Positions 7,602-17,224 are shown, counted from the first letter of the stretch. The stretch is 64,000 nucleotides of DNA from an uncultured Bacilli bacterium (GCA_934096075.1 CAKOLN010000001.1:62001-126000); one strand, 5' to 3'. Numbers and translations are program-made. Notes: a model not told the origin generated them from the letters alone.

Positions 7602-8108
7602 ATGAAAAAAAAGAAAGTTTCAACGAAAAATTATGCATATTTATTATTGATTGCTGTTTCTGTAGTTGTTTTGACACTATATATTAACAGTTGGTATAAA
7701 ACATATAAAGTAAAAAAATTACAAACAAGTCCTTTAGATGGAATAGTTCAAAAAATAAGTATTAAAGAATTAAATGTTTCTGTTTCTGAAATGAATGATG
7801 TTTTGTTATATTTTGGATATTTAAATAATGAAAAAATATATAATATGGAAGAAAGAATGTTAAATTTTATAAAAAAAGAAGATGTTGTTTCTAAAGTAGT
7901 GTATGTAGATGCATCTAGTTATATGAAAAATGATAATTATAAAAATGTAATCAAAGATGTATTTAAAGATACTGAATTTGATCCTGAGCTTCCTATGATG
8001 TTGTATGTTAAAAATGGTAAGGTACTTGAAATTGTTAAACCTGAATATGGTTTAATACAAACATATCAAATAAAAAATGTTATAGATAAATATGAATTAA
8101 ATAATTAA
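7602..8108 (+). CDS. Membrane-anchored thioredoxin-fold-like protein without CxxC
   Basis: The 168-residue protein has a Lys-rich N-terminus, one transmembrane helix (about residues 11-30) and an extracytoplasmic domain. The domain alternates strands and helices and ends with LPMMLYVKNGKVLEIV, which looks like the cis-proline strand pair of thioredoxin-like folds. There is no CxxC pair, so redox activity is unlikely if the fold call is right. GTGAGG precedes the ATG. It is monocistronic, with a terminator directly after the stop, and the fold assignment is by eye only. Confidence 0.6.
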   Translation: MKKKKVSTKNYAYLLLIAVSVVVLTLYINSWYKTYKVKKLQTSPLDGIVQKISIKELNVSVSEMNDVLLYFGYLNNEKIYNMEERMLNFIKKEDVVSKVVYVDASSYMKNDNYKNVIKDVFKDTEFDPELPMMLYVKNGKVLEIVKPEYGLIQTYQIKNVIDKYELNN

Positions 8109-8138
8109 AACTTCAAGATTTTTCTTGAAGTTTTAATT
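8107..8138. terminator. Bidirectional hairpin terminator
   Basis: AAAACTTCAAGA and TCTTGAAGTTTT form a near-perfect stem between convergent genes, with T-runs on both strands. Confidence 0.8.
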
Positions 8139-8142
8139 TATT

Positions 8143-9348
8143 TTAAATTCTATTGAATTCGTTTTTACTATTCATTATAACTAGAGTAACTAAAGCTACG
8201 GATAACATACAAGCACCTGCGATAATATATTCAGCTATTCCTGTTTGTGGGTTAACTATTTTTTCTTTTAAAATTATAATAGTAGGGCTACAAACTTGAT
8301 CATCTATTTGATTATCAGCAGGATATGTACCTATTGTTTGACCATTTTGAGTAACTCTTATTTGTCTGTTAGTTCTCATAGTTAGTTTTTCAATTACATT
8401 AGAATCAACAACGTCTTTAATTTTTAAGTAATAAGATAATGTTACTTTTTCATTTGATTCAATTGAACCTGCAGTCCAAGTTACCAATTTTGTATTTGCA
8501 TCATAACTTGCTGTTCCTTTTGATGCTTTAACTTCTACAATATCAAAGTTATCAGTTATGTAGCTATCAAATGAAACTGTAGTTACAATATTATTTTTAA
8601 CAGATGGCATTGTACTTGCGACTACATTAGCAGGATTTAAAGTACTTAAATTAGTGCTTACAACCTCAATTCTAGTTGCTGTGCTAAAAATAGTATTAAA
8701 TGCTGTTTTATCAGTCATATCAATATTGTATGCATAGATTTGAATACCTTTAGATGTGTATGAATCTATTTTAGCTTTGAAATTAGTAATATCTTGTTCA
8801 CTTAAAGTACCTAAGTTATTTACAACTAATATTATTATTTTACTTCCTTGAGATGAACTAAAGTTTTTAGTTGCATTTTCTAGTGAATCAAATATTTCAC
8901 CATTTTTAGTGCTTGAAACACTAGTTTTAATGTTATTAAGTCTAGCTTCAATATTTTTAGTATCAAGTGGTTCTAATGAAATTACTCCATCAGTACTTGA
9001 TACAACTCCTTGATTTACTCCGTTTCTTGATTCTAATAATTTTGCATTAGTTTTTAAAGAGTCAATTACATTAGCTTTTATGCTTGACATAGTACTGCTG
9101 TTATCAACAACATAGAATATTTCCATATCTTTAGAATTATCTATAATTATATCAATTGCGACTTTTCCATTAGCTAAGTCTGATTTTTCAGTGTTAATAG
9201 TGTTTAGAATATTTGTACCATCACTACTAAGTGTTTTCTTAGCATCATTTTCTTTTTGAATTTTAACACTATGGCTTGCTGCATTCAATGTACTGACTCC
9301 TAGTAATACACTTAGTAAAAGTGTACCAACTAACAATCTTTTTCTCAT
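8143..9348 (-). CDS. VWA-domain surface protein with NPQTG sorting signal
   Basis: The 401-residue protein has a type I signal peptide (RKR, hydrophobic core, cut after LNA). A von Willebrand factor A domain has the metal site D82-x-S84-x-T86 within YVVDNSSTMSS. A beta-rich region, probably immunoglobulin-like, follows at about 250-350. The C-terminus is VNPQTG (366-370), one membrane helix and a short charged tail, which together make a cell-wall sorting signal. NPQTG is among the (N/S/P)PxTG motifs used by class B sortases such as Clostridioides difficile SrtB. A class B sortase is encoded divergently next door, so this is its probable substrate, presented on the cell wall as an adhesin or scaffold. 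Confidence 0.85.
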   Translation of the reverse strand: MRKRLLVGTLLLSVLLGVSTLNAASHSVKIQKENDAKKTLSSDGTNILNTINTEKSDLANGKVAIDIIIDNSKDMEIFYVVDNSSTMSSIKANVIDSLKTNAKLLESRNGVNQGVVSSTDGVISLEPLDTKNIEARLNNIKTSVSSTKNGEIFDSLENATKNFSSSQGSKIIILVVNNLGTLSEQDITNFKAKIDSYTSKGIQIYAYNIDMTDKTAFNTIFSTATRIEVVSTNLSTLNPANVVASTMPSVKNNIVTTVSFDSYITDNFDIVEVKASKGTASYDANTKLVTWTAGSIESNEKVTLSYYLKIKDVVDSNVIEKLTMRTNRQIRVTQNGQTIGTYPADNQIDDQVCSPTIIILKEKIVNPQTGIAEYIIAGACMLSVALVTLVIMNSKNEFNRI

Positions 9349-9467
9349 ATCTTCCTCCTTATTATATTTTCATTATATCATGTGTTTTTATAAAATTAAA
9401 GAATTATTTACTTTTTTTTCTTTATAAAATAGTATTTTTATGCTAAACTTAAAAATAGGAGAGATTT
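9349..9467. promoter_or_regulatory. Divergent promoter region, VWA protein and sortase
   Basis: On the minus strand, extended -10 TGATATAAT at 9372-9380 and AAGGAGGAAG lead into the VWA gene. On the plus strand, GGAGAG precedes the sortase ATG at 9468, with TATGCTAAACT-like -10 sequence before it. The shared 119-base region suggests coordinated expression of enzyme and substrate. Confidence 0.5.
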
Positions 9468-11060
9468 ATGAAAATACTTAGTTTAACTATTAAAAATGAT
9501 TCATTAATAATTAAAACTTTAGATATACATTATAATAGAGATGTAAACTCTAATGTAATGGTTAATGATACTCTTTTTTATACACAAAGATTTGCTAGAA
9601 AAAATAAAGAAATAATAAATGAAATTATTGGAATTAAATATATAGATGATTTTATTTTTGAAGATTTTGAAAGTTTTTATATAGTTGGTAGCATTTTAGA
9701 ATATAATAATGTTACTTTTGATATTGAGGAATCTTTACCAACAAGAGTGTGTAATATATTATTAGAAAAAAAAAGAATAAAATACATAAAGTGCTATTTT
9801 ATGCCAAGTGAGTATGTTCATGAATTTGCTAATAGAGATGTATCAGTGAATTTTAACAATAGTTATAGTTTTACTTTAGATTTTATTAATAGTAATGGAT
9901 TTAAAAATTTAAAAAGTGTTTATTATAAAAGAATAATATATTTTTATAGAGAAGAAGATGTATATGAAAATTTAGATGATTTTTTAAAAGTTAATACTTC
10001 TTTAAAGGTTATTCATTTATATTTTTATGCAGATAAAGTAATAGATTATATTACTGAAGAATTGAGAAAATATAAAGAGAATGAGGTGAGTATATATATT
10101 CATCAAAATGACTTTAATAAAGATAATATAAGTAGAGATGCTAAAAAATTAAGATTAATTAATAAAACTTTTAATAAAAAAGATAAAAAAATTAAAATTA
10201 TTTATAGTAATGATTTTTTTAATGATAATATTTTTAAAGATTTAACTATGAATGTAATTAAACTTTCTTTAGTAATAATTATGTATTTTGGGTTTGTGTT
10301 AATAATATCTAATAAATATCATGAGTATTTGAGTGTAGTAGAACTTAGAAAATTGGAAATGTCTTTGCTTGAAAATAATAATCAAATATCTAACAATATA
10401 GATGAAATAGATGATACTGATATAGTAGAGCCAGAACCTGAGCCGGAAGTACCTCAACCAGAACCAGTTCCTGAAGAACCTAAATATATAAATTATTATG
10501 CAAATATACCAACAACTTTTGATAAATTACTTCAAATAAATAAAAATGTAGTGGGATGGGTTAGAGTAAATAATACTTTGGCTAATTATCCTGTTTTACA
10601 AGGTCCTTACAATGAATTTTATAATACGCATGATATTTATGATAGGGAAGTTATAACTGGATGGATTTATATGGATTCTAGAAATAATAGTAAAGAATTA
10701 GATCAAAATACTATTATATATGGGCATAACTTATTAAGTGGATATATGTTTGGAGATTTAAAGAGTACGACTAATTATAGTTGGTATACTAATCCAGAAA
10801 ATAAATATATTACTTTTAATACATTAGATAAAGAAATGAAATGGGAGATTTTTTCTATATATAGGGTTGATTATACAACTGATTATTTGGAAACTAATTT
10901 TTTTAACGATGAACAGTATATGGAATTTATCAATTTAATAAAGGGAAGAAGTATATATAATTTTAATGTGACTATTAATCCAAATGATAAAATATTAACT
11001 TTATCAACATGTTCTGGACACACTAGAAGGTTAGTTATTCATGCTAAACTTGTAAAGTAA
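9468..11060 (+). CDS. Class B sortase with large N-terminal cytoplasmic domain
   Basis: The 530-residue protein differs from typical 230-300-residue SrtB enzymes. Residues 1-260 are a predicted cytoplasmic alpha/beta domain of unknown kind, 262-281 a membrane helix, and about 320-340 a Pro-Glu linker. The sortase fold runs from about 345 to the end. The catalytic set is complete: His420 in IYGHNLLSG, Cys515 in LSTCSG and Arg520/521 in TRRLVIHAKL. Class B features are the YPVLQG region and the long helix before the Cys. It should cleave (N/S/P)PxTG-type signals and join them to peptidoglycan. The divergent neighbour carries NPQTG. Confidence 0.9.
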   Translation: MKILSLTIKNDSLIIKTLDIHYNRDVNSNVMVNDTLFYTQRFARKNKEIINEIIGIKYIDDFIFEDFESFYIVGSILEYNNVTFDIEESLPTRVCNILLEKKRIKYIKCYFMPSEYVHEFANRDVSVNFNNSYSFTLDFINSNGFKNLKSVYYKRIIYFYREEDVYENLDDFLKVNTSLKVIHLYFYADKVIDYITEELRKYKENEVSIYIHQNDFNKDNISRDAKKLRLINKTFNKKDKKIKIIYSNDFFNDNIFKDLTMNVIKLSLVIIMYFGFVLIISNKYHEYLSVVELRKLEMSLLENNNQISNNIDEIDDTDIVEPEPEPEVPQPEPVPEEPKYINYYANIPTTFDKLLQINKNVVGWVRVNNTLANYPVLQGPYNEFYNTHDIYDREVITGWIYMDSRNNSKELDQNTIIYGHNLLSGYMFGDLKSTTNYSWYTNPENKYITFNTLDKEMKWEIFSIYRVDYTTDYLETNFFNDEQYMEFINLIKGRSIYNFNVTINPNDKILTLSTCSGHTRRLVIHAKLVK

Positions 11061-11090
11061 AAAAGTTGAAGTTTTATTCTTCAACTTTTT
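11060..11090. terminator. Bidirectional terminator, overlaps the end of the ATPase gene
   Basis: AAAAAGTTGAAG and CTTCAACTTTTT flank a TTTTATT loop between the convergent sortase and HerA-like genes. The right arm encodes the last codons of the latter. Confidence 0.75.
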
Positions 11091-12906
11091 CTGTATCTTT
11101 TATTTCAGTTTCAACCTTTTCTTGAGTTTCTATATTATTTTCATCATTACCATTAATCATCCATCTAGCAAATATATCAGCATTAGCACTTTCTGGAGGT
11201 GGACATGCTTTTTCCATTTTAACTATCATAGGTATTTTTAGTATTCTACCAAAAGCTACACATGTACCAGGTTGTAAACTTTTTTGTTTTTCTATGATAT
11301 CAGCACTCATATTTGGAATCATTCTGGTAATATAGTCTAAATCCTCTGGATGTGTTATTTTAAATATAATAAAATTGTCTGCTTGGCTTATTACATTACT
11401 ATTTAGATCTGTAGGTCTTTGTGTTATAAGATCAAGTAATATTCCGTGCTTTCTACCTTCTTTAGCAACTCTTTCAAATATATTATAACCTAGTAGGTTT
11501 ACATCATCATTTTGAATTACATATCTATGAGCTTCTTCTAGTACAATATGAAGTGGAATACTTGCTCTTGGTTCATTTGTTTTACCAAATGCTAAAAATA
11601 ACCTAGCAAAAATTTTAGTTACTGTTCTTGCAAATCTATCATCTACATCTTCTAAGTTAATATTTATTACTTGTGCTTTTTTTCCATCATTTGTTGTTAC
11701 TAAATATGCTATAAAGTCTTTGATAGAGTTGAATTTTCTATTAGTAAAGAATAGATTATTTGAACTGTTTATTAAGTTATGGAGTTTAACTTTTAAACTT
11801 ATTGCTTCATCATACATATCTGGGTTTAATAAATATCTTTCACTAAATAGAGTGAAATTTAAAGCAACTTCTAATTCTTTTAATCCATAAGTTACATTTG
11901 ATGTATCGATTTTCCATTCTCTATCATCTTGTATAAAACTTTCTATATATTCTGCAATTATTGTTCTTTCTGCAAATCTTCCTTCACTATCAATATCAAA
12001 GCAATGTCTAAATATTCTTGTAAAACCTATGCCTGGTATAACTGCATTTAAATTGATTTGTTCTGTATATGTATTGGCAACTATATCAAAGATTTGGTCT
12101 CTTATTTTTGCACTTGTTTGATTAGTATACATTATTGATGTTATTGCCTTTGCTAGCAAATGGTTTTTATAATCATTTACTTCTTTCGAGTTAGAAGCAA
12201 ATATTTTTGCCAATTCTATTGCTGTTTCAATTATAGATATTTGACTGAATTTTGTAGCATCTAATATATTTAATATATCATCTATAGAAAGTAGTGAAAC
12301 AGGTATTTGAAGTATTTCACTTCCTTCTTTAATTAATCTTCTGTTAGTAGTTATTAATTTGTAGTGCAGATTAGAATTAATTTTGTTTAAATTTTTAAAT
12401 GCGTTTATGTATTCACCATAAGAATCAAATATAAACATGTTTGCTTTATATGGAAGAGTAGGCATGTTAAATACATTTTGAATGATCCTACATATTCCAT
12501 ATGTTTTACCACTACCTGAGTTACCGAATATTGCAGAGTGGTTACTGAATAAATCATTTAAGTTAACACTTACTGGATAATCTTTATATAATGGGCTAAC
12601 TCCTAATGTAAAACTCATTTTGTCTCCACCAACTAAGACATGTAGTTCTTTTTCATTTATAACTCTAACACTTGCATCTAAACTTGGCTTTTTTATTAAA
12701 CCACCTATAAAGTTTTTATCATTTATTTCGCCTAAAAAATTAATTTTAACACTTGAACCATCAATATCTTCAACTTCTCCAAGAATTCTTTTATCTTTAT
12801 CTTCAAATATTACGTGTAAGTTTAAGATATCACCTAAATTTTTAGCATCAGTTGCTAAATTAACTATTGCATAGTTTTTATTTATAGCTTTAATACTTCC
12901 AAACAT
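11074..12906 (-). CDS. HerA/DUF87-family ATPase
   Basis: The 610-residue protein has an N-terminal beta-barrel (HAS-barrel-like, residues 1-100) and a Walker A GNSGSGKT near 130. A Walker B LHIVLEEAHRYV and an RKHGILLDLITQRP sensor region follow at about 450-490, in the order of HerA/FtsK-like hexameric ATPases. The C-terminus is a Glu/Lys-rich tail. HerA proteins translocate DNA, usually with a NurA nuclease, or act with SIR2 or other effectors in phage defence. No nuclease or effector gene is adjacent. It is divergent from an operon of surface proteins across 118 bases, so VirB4-like service to that operon is possible but unproven. Confidence 0.8.
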   Translation of the reverse strand: MFGSIKAINKNYAIVNLATDAKNLGDILNLHVIFEDKDKRILGEVEDIDGSSVKINFLGEINDKNFIGGLIKKPSLDASVRVINEKELHVLVGGDKMSFTLGVSPLYKDYPVSVNLNDLFSNHSAIFGNSGSGKTYGICRIIQNVFNMPTLPYKANMFIFDSYGEYINAFKNLNKINSNLHYKLITTNRRLIKEGSEILQIPVSLLSIDDILNILDATKFSQISIIETAIELAKIFASNSKEVNDYKNHLLAKAITSIMYTNQTSAKIRDQIFDIVANTYTEQINLNAVIPGIGFTRIFRHCFDIDSEGRFAERTIIAEYIESFIQDDREWKIDTSNVTYGLKELEVALNFTLFSERYLLNPDMYDEAISLKVKLHNLINSSNNLFFTNRKFNSIKDFIAYLVTTNDGKKAQVININLEDVDDRFARTVTKIFARLFLAFGKTNEPRASIPLHIVLEEAHRYVIQNDDVNLLGYNIFERVAKEGRKHGILLDLITQRPTDLNSNVISQADNFIIFKITHPEDLDYITRMIPNMSADIIEKQKSLQPGTCVAFGRILKIPMIVKMEKACPPPESANADIFARWMINGNDENNIETQEKVETEIKDTEKVEE

Positions 12907-13027
12907 TTTAGCACCTCTTTATTCTTAATCTAATAAAATTTTAACATACTAAATAAAATCTTTCAATTAGATATTGTTAAAGTTTTAAGTAAATGATATA
13001 ATTTATCTAGAATAAAGAGGTGATTTG

Positions 13028-13672
13028 GTGAAAAAGTTTATGTTTATTATTTCTTTATTTATGATAAGTCCTTTAGTTTTTAAAGCTGAATGCACTTATA
13101 AAGATTTAAGAGAACTCAATACTTTTGCAGCTTATGTCGAGACTAGTTATAAGTATAATGAAGAAACAAAATTAATGGATTTGACTGTGACAAATTTAGG
13201 TAATAAAGCTTATATTAAAGATGAATATGGAGGATATTTTGCACCAGAAGATGGAACGGCTTTTATTGATAAATTATATTTGGGTCAAACGTATAAAATT
13301 AGTGTGATGGCAAGTCAAGATACTAATTGTCCAAATGAGAATTTAAGAGTAATTTATGTAAGAATTCCATATAAAAATCCTTATTATAATAATACTGGAT
13401 GTGTTGGACATGAAAAATTAAGTGTTTGCAATTCAAGATTTTTAGATTATCAAATTAGTTGGGAAACATTTTTAAGTTTATTAAAAAAGGATAGTGAAAA
13501 TAGTAATATTAAGGAGCCTGATGAAGAACCAGTTAAAGAATTGACTTTTATGGAGAAGGTAGTTGAGTTTGTTTCTGAAATTTATATCAAGGTAATTGTT
13601 GTTACAGTAACATTAATAATTACTATTAGTATTTATTCTGTTATTTTAAGAAAGGTAAAACATGGTTTTTAG
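13028..13672 (+). CDS. Bitopic cell-surface protein, first gene of surface operon
   Basis: The roughly 214-residue protein has a signal peptide cut after FKA, leaving an ectodomain that begins with Glu-Cys. It has a few Cys (several likely disulphide pairs), a beta-rich region resembling an immunoglobulin-like sandwich, an acidic Pro-Glu stalk, a membrane helix near 190-210 and a basic tail. The GTG at 13028 has AGAGGTG 5 bases upstream; a TTG one codon earlier is too close. The next gene begins 17 bases after the stop and encodes the same architecture. The family is unknown to me. Confidence 0.65.
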   Translation: MKKFMFIISLFMISPLVFKAECTYKDLRELNTFAAYVETSYKYNEETKLMDLTVTNLGNKAYIKDEYGGYFAPEDGTAFIDKLYLGQTYKISVMASQDTNCPNENLRVIYVRIPYKNPYYNNTGCVGHEKLSVCNSRFLDYQISWETFLSLLKKDSENSNIKEPDEEPVKELTFMEKVVEFVSEIYIKVIVVTVTLIITISIYSVILRKVKHGF

Positions 13673-13689
13673 TAAAAGGAAGGTGTTGT

Positions 13690-14373
13690 ATGAAAAAAAT
13701 TTATTTGTTGATGCTTTTTAGTATATTTTTTGGAATTAATATACTAAATGCTGATTGTGTAACGGCTAAAAAAGCTGGAGAAAATTTGCCTATTATTTTA
13801 ATTCCACCAAATATTGATAATAAGGAAATAACTGTTATAGCTGTACTTGAAACAGATGAAATATATTTTCAGGTAACTAATAATTATGATGGACAAAGTG
13901 GAATTCATAAAAATACAGCAAATGGTGAATCTCAATCATTTGAGTTTGTATCACCTGATATTTATACAGATGTTAAATATACATTTGACGTGTATTATAG
14001 TGATGGAACATGTGGTAAAGATCCAATTAAAACTTATGAAATTACAACTGGTATTTTTAATAAATATAATGAAAGTGAAGAGTGTTTAAAAGCTACTGAA
14101 TATGTTGATAGGTGTAAAGAACACTATACAACAGATGATATAAAAAAATATAATGGAAATCAAGATTTAACTGAAAAAGAATTCAATGAGTTAGTTAAAG
14201 AAGATATTAAAAATGGAACTACTAAGCCCGATGATAGAACTACTAAACAAAAATTGATTGATATTATTAAAGAATATTATTTGTATGTTGTAATTCCAGT
14301 TGTTGTTGTTTCAATAGTCTATATAATAATTATAGTTATTGTTAAAAGAAAGAAGAGGATGATTAATGAATAA
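13690..14373 (+). CDS. Bitopic cell-surface protein, second gene of surface operon
   Basis: The 227-residue protein repeats the plan of its upstream neighbour: signal peptide cut after LNA, a Cys right after the cut, and a beta-rich ectodomain (about 25-120). Cys pairs around SDGTCGK and ECLKA...DRCKE follow, then a Lys/Asp-rich stalk, a membrane helix (about 197-217) and a basic RKKR tail. AAGGAAGG precedes the ATG. The last 8 bases overlap the next gene, so translation is probably coupled. The two proteins may be divergent paralogues or partners in one envelope complex. Confidence 0.65.
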   Translation: MKKIYLLMLFSIFFGINILNADCVTAKKAGENLPIILIPPNIDNKEITVIAVLETDEIYFQVTNNYDGQSGIHKNTANGESQSFEFVSPDIYTDVKYTFDVYYSDGTCGKDPIKTYEITTGIFNKYNESEECLKATEYVDRCKEHYTTDDIKKYNGNQDLTEKEFNELVKEDIKNGTTKPDDRTTKQKLIDIIKEYYLYVVIPVVVVSIVYIIIIVIVKRKKRMINE

Positions 14374-16735
14374 AAAAGTTGTAGCTATTATTTTATGTTT
14401 CATAACTTCTTTCTTAGGCCTATCTAGTTTAAATGCTGGATCTTGGACTTCAAAAAGTGATTGTACAAGTCAAGGTGGACATGCACAGGCATCTAAAGGA
14501 GAGGTTTATCAATGGAATATACGTGTGACTGGATTATCTAATAAAATAATTTACATGAATGAGAAAGATTTTAGAAGCCAATATGGTAAATATATACAAT
14601 CAGCGATTAGAACTGAAACTACGTATGTTTGTTGTCAGTTTGATCCTGAACCTGCGGATCCTACTAAACCTGATGATGAAGAAAATGGTGGTGGAAATAA
14701 TGGAGGTCAGAGTGGCGGAAATAATGGAAATGGTGGAAGTCAAACTGGAGGTTCTTCTATAGAAACGTGTGAACCTCCTGAGCCCGATACTCCTACTAAA
14801 TGTAATGAAGCTACATCGTCAGATGTGTCTTGTAGTGGTACTGTTGAAGATCCTAAATTATGTGCTGTTCTTGGAAATCCTAGTAGTAGTTATAAGGTTG
14901 GAGGAAATAAATATTGCGATATATATTGTAGGGAAGAGGTTGTGTTAAGGTTTCAAGACATTGTTGAGGTTTTGGCTGGAAGATATTTTAAGCATGATGT
15001 TAATAAAGATCAAATTAGTAATTTAAGTGGTGTAATTGAAAGGTATAGTGAATGTGGTTCAAAAATAAAGTATAAGCAATGGAAATATGATTATAGACAA
15101 GCAAATATTGCATTAGTTAGTTTATTTAATACTTGGGCACGATATGAGGTTGCTTGTAAGGAAGGACCTGAAAAATTAGAGGTAATTCCTGCGAATTGTC
15201 CTTCATGTGATTTAACTTGTTATATGACTGCACCTTGTCCTTCTACTGGTGATTGTCCTGATATAACTTTGAGACAAATACCTTATTATATTAATGGTGG
15301 TCCAGGAGGCCCTGGAACTGTTAACCATTATTATACTGAATCAACAAGAAAATATGGTTTGTCTACTATTACTAGTGCGCCTTGTGATTTTAAGTCTTCA
15401 ACTATAGTAGGTTCAAATCCATCAACATCATGGGATGATGGCTACTTTAAGAATAGTTGTGATTGTGGTGGTTATGTTTGTGATTGGAAGCAAGGTGAGT
15501 CAGTTTGTGGTTTGGCTAAAAATGCATTAGGTGATTTAATTCGTAAGAAGGAAGAAATACGACAATTAATTGAAGATTTAAGAACTTGTAATCACCCTGA
15601 AAAATATCTTCAAACAGGTGGTGTTGAGCCTACTGTAGAACCAGGATGTGCCGAAGGTAATCCTGGAGGATATGAAGAAAATTATACATTTAAAGCCAAT
15701 TATGAAATAAGTATAGAACGTATAACAGCTGGTGGTACTGGCCTTGAAATGCGTTATAATATAAATGAAAAATGGTCACAAATATGTGGCGGTTGTAATA
15801 ATGACTATGGATATAGTGATACTAGCAATTTTGAAACATTGGTAAAATATGATTGTGATAAAGATCCACATGAGGGAGTGTATTGTGAAGTGAAAACAGA
15901 AACTTATCCTAGTAATGGATTTGTTGCAGCAAGGACTTCTACTGAATATCAATATAGACAAGCAACAACATTTTCGACTCAACTGTTTACTGGAAAAGTT
16001 GTGGCTGGTGTTCCTGGTAAAGATTATGTAAAGATGGAAGATAATAGTTGGCCAGTTATGTCTGATAGGCAAAATGGAATCTATGATATTTGTTACGATT
16101 TTAAAGATTTAGGTAGTAAAGGACAATTTGCGGATATAACGAGAGAGACAGGTTGCAAGTATATGGTTGTTAATGAAATTACTAAGTATGATTGTGAAGA
16201 TGATAATGATCCTTATCATGAGTGTTATGAATGTCCTGATGGAGAAGATTGCAATGAATGTCTTGATGGTGAAGATTGTGACGATAAGGTAAAAAGTACA
16301 TTAGGTGTTTATTTTAGGTCTGTTGATTTAAGTAATTTATTTCCTAATTCAATATATGATGCAAAAAGTATAGGCAATATAAGTTCTGTACGTGAATTAG
16401 GATTTAACTGGAAAGATAAAGGAGAAATTATTAAAAAAATTCAAAGTAAAGGTTCTGATATTTGGACTTCTACTTTTCAGCCTGAGATGGTGGTTACTTT
16501 AACACCAAGTGCTATAAGAAATATTAAGCAATATAATAGTAATTCTATAAAAAAAGTGAATAATGAAGAAATGGTGAGTTTATCAGAAACTTTGGAATGT
16601 GATGCGCGTGATTTGAGTTGTTCAAGTAAGTTCTTGAACAATGAACTAATGGAGTATGTTGGGACTGATAATGTAATTATAGATAATGAGTTATTTAATA
16701 ATAATAGATACACTAAACCAGGAGGTGAAGAGTAA
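14366..16735 (+). CDS. Large secreted cysteine-rich protein
   Basis: The 789-residue product has a signal peptide cut after SLNA, a short N-terminal domain, a Gly-Asn-Gly-Ser linker near 105-125, and then a long Cys-rich body with more than 40 Cys in CxxC and CxC groups (for instance NCPSCDLTC and CPDGEDCNECLDGEDC). I see no C-terminal membrane helix or sorting signal, so retention would depend on partners. The Cys density implies many disulphides or bound metal, unusual for a Gram-positive secreted protein. It overlaps both neighbours by a few bases, tying it to the bitopic proteins. I do not recognise the family. Confidence 0.7.
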   Translation: MNKKVVAIILCFITSFLGLSSLNAGSWTSKSDCTSQGGHAQASKGEVYQWNIRVTGLSNKIIYMNEKDFRSQYGKYIQSAIRTETTYVCCQFDPEPADPTKPDDEENGGGNNGGQSGGNNGNGGSQTGGSSIETCEPPEPDTPTKCNEATSSDVSCSGTVEDPKLCAVLGNPSSSYKVGGNKYCDIYCREEVVLRFQDIVEVLAGRYFKHDVNKDQISNLSGVIERYSECGSKIKYKQWKYDYRQANIALVSLFNTWARYEVACKEGPEKLEVIPANCPSCDLTCYMTAPCPSTGDCPDITLRQIPYYINGGPGGPGTVNHYYTESTRKYGLSTITSAPCDFKSSTIVGSNPSTSWDDGYFKNSCDCGGYVCDWKQGESVCGLAKNALGDLIRKKEEIRQLIEDLRTCNHPEKYLQTGGVEPTVEPGCAEGNPGGYEENYTFKANYEISIERITAGGTGLEMRYNINEKWSQICGGCNNDYGYSDTSNFETLVKYDCDKDPHEGVYCEVKTETYPSNGFVAARTSTEYQYRQATTFSTQLFTGKVVAGVPGKDYVKMEDNSWPVMSDRQNGIYDICYDFKDLGSKGQFADITRETGCKYMVVNEITKYDCEDDNDPYHECYECPDGEDCNECLDGEDCDDKVKSTLGVYFRSVDLSNLFPNSIYDAKSIGNISSVRELGFNWKDKGEIIKKIQSKGSDIWTSTFQPEMVVTLTPSAIRNIKQYNSNSIKKVNNEEMVSLSETLECDARDLSCSSKFLNNELMEYVGTDNVIIDNELFNNNRYTKPGGEE

Positions 16736-17196
16736 TGAAGGAGGCCTTTTGGACGTACTTACTTATTGCTTTGGGAATATTTATCTTTGTAGTCTTGTTG
16801 CTAGTTCAAGATCTTACAACCACAGATGAAGAAGATTATTATCTGACAAAAGAGGTAATGGAAGCATCAATGATAGATGCTATAGACTTTGGAGTATATA
16901 GACAATATGGTGAGATTAGAATGGTAAAAGAAAAATTTTTTGAAAGCTTTATAAGAAGATATAGTGAATCTGTGGGTGGTGTAAAAACATATAAAATAGA
17001 ATTTTATGATGTTTATGAAACACCTCCAAAAGCATCAGTAAGAGTTAGAACATCAACTAATGAATATACAGTGTCAACAGATTCTACAGTAGATTTTGAT
17101 GTTGTTACTGTTCTAAGTGGTATACTTGAATCTAAATTTACTAAAAGTGCTTTTGGCGGTGCACCTTACGCTCAACCTTTTGGAACTGATGATTAA
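16735..17196 (+). CDS. TadE/pilin-like membrane protein, last gene of surface operon
   Basis: The 153-residue protein begins with a membrane helix at about 6-25 (AFWTYLLIALGIFIF), followed by an acidic stretch and an extracytoplasmic domain with a helix and beta strands. One long N-terminal helix plus a small sandwich recalls pseudopilins or TadE-like proteins, but there is no prepilin peptidase Gly-Phe-Thr motif. Its ATG overlaps the preceding stop (TAATG), and a terminator follows, so it closes the four-gene operon. The role is inferred only from architecture and from the prepilin gene downstream. Confidence 0.6.
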   Translation: MKEAFWTYLLIALGIFIFVVLLLVQDLTTTDEEDYYLTKEVMEASMIDAIDFGVYRQYGEIRMVKEKFFESFIRRYSESVGGVKTYKIEFYDVYETPPKASVRVRTSTNEYTVSTDSTVDFDVVTVLSGILESKFTKSAFGGAPYAQPFGTDD

Positions 17197-17198
17197 TA

Positions 17199-17224
17199 AA
17201 GAAGCAAATTATTTTGCTTCTTTT
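17199..17224 (+). terminator. Terminator of the surface operon
   Basis: GAAGCAAA-tta-TTTTGCTTC followed by TTTTAT begins 2 bases after the stop. Confidence 0.8.

Noticed and set aside
14690..14760. GGTGG/AATGG-rich stretch as a CRISPR-like or minisatellite repeat
   Set aside because: It encodes a Gly-Asn-Ser linker within the Cys-rich protein; there is no regular spacing or spacer pattern.
15776..16072. Minus-strand 98-residue ORF inside the Cys-rich gene
   Set aside because: Opposite to a long gene with clear signal peptide and operon structure; no ribosome site and Cys/His/Ile-rich shadow composition.
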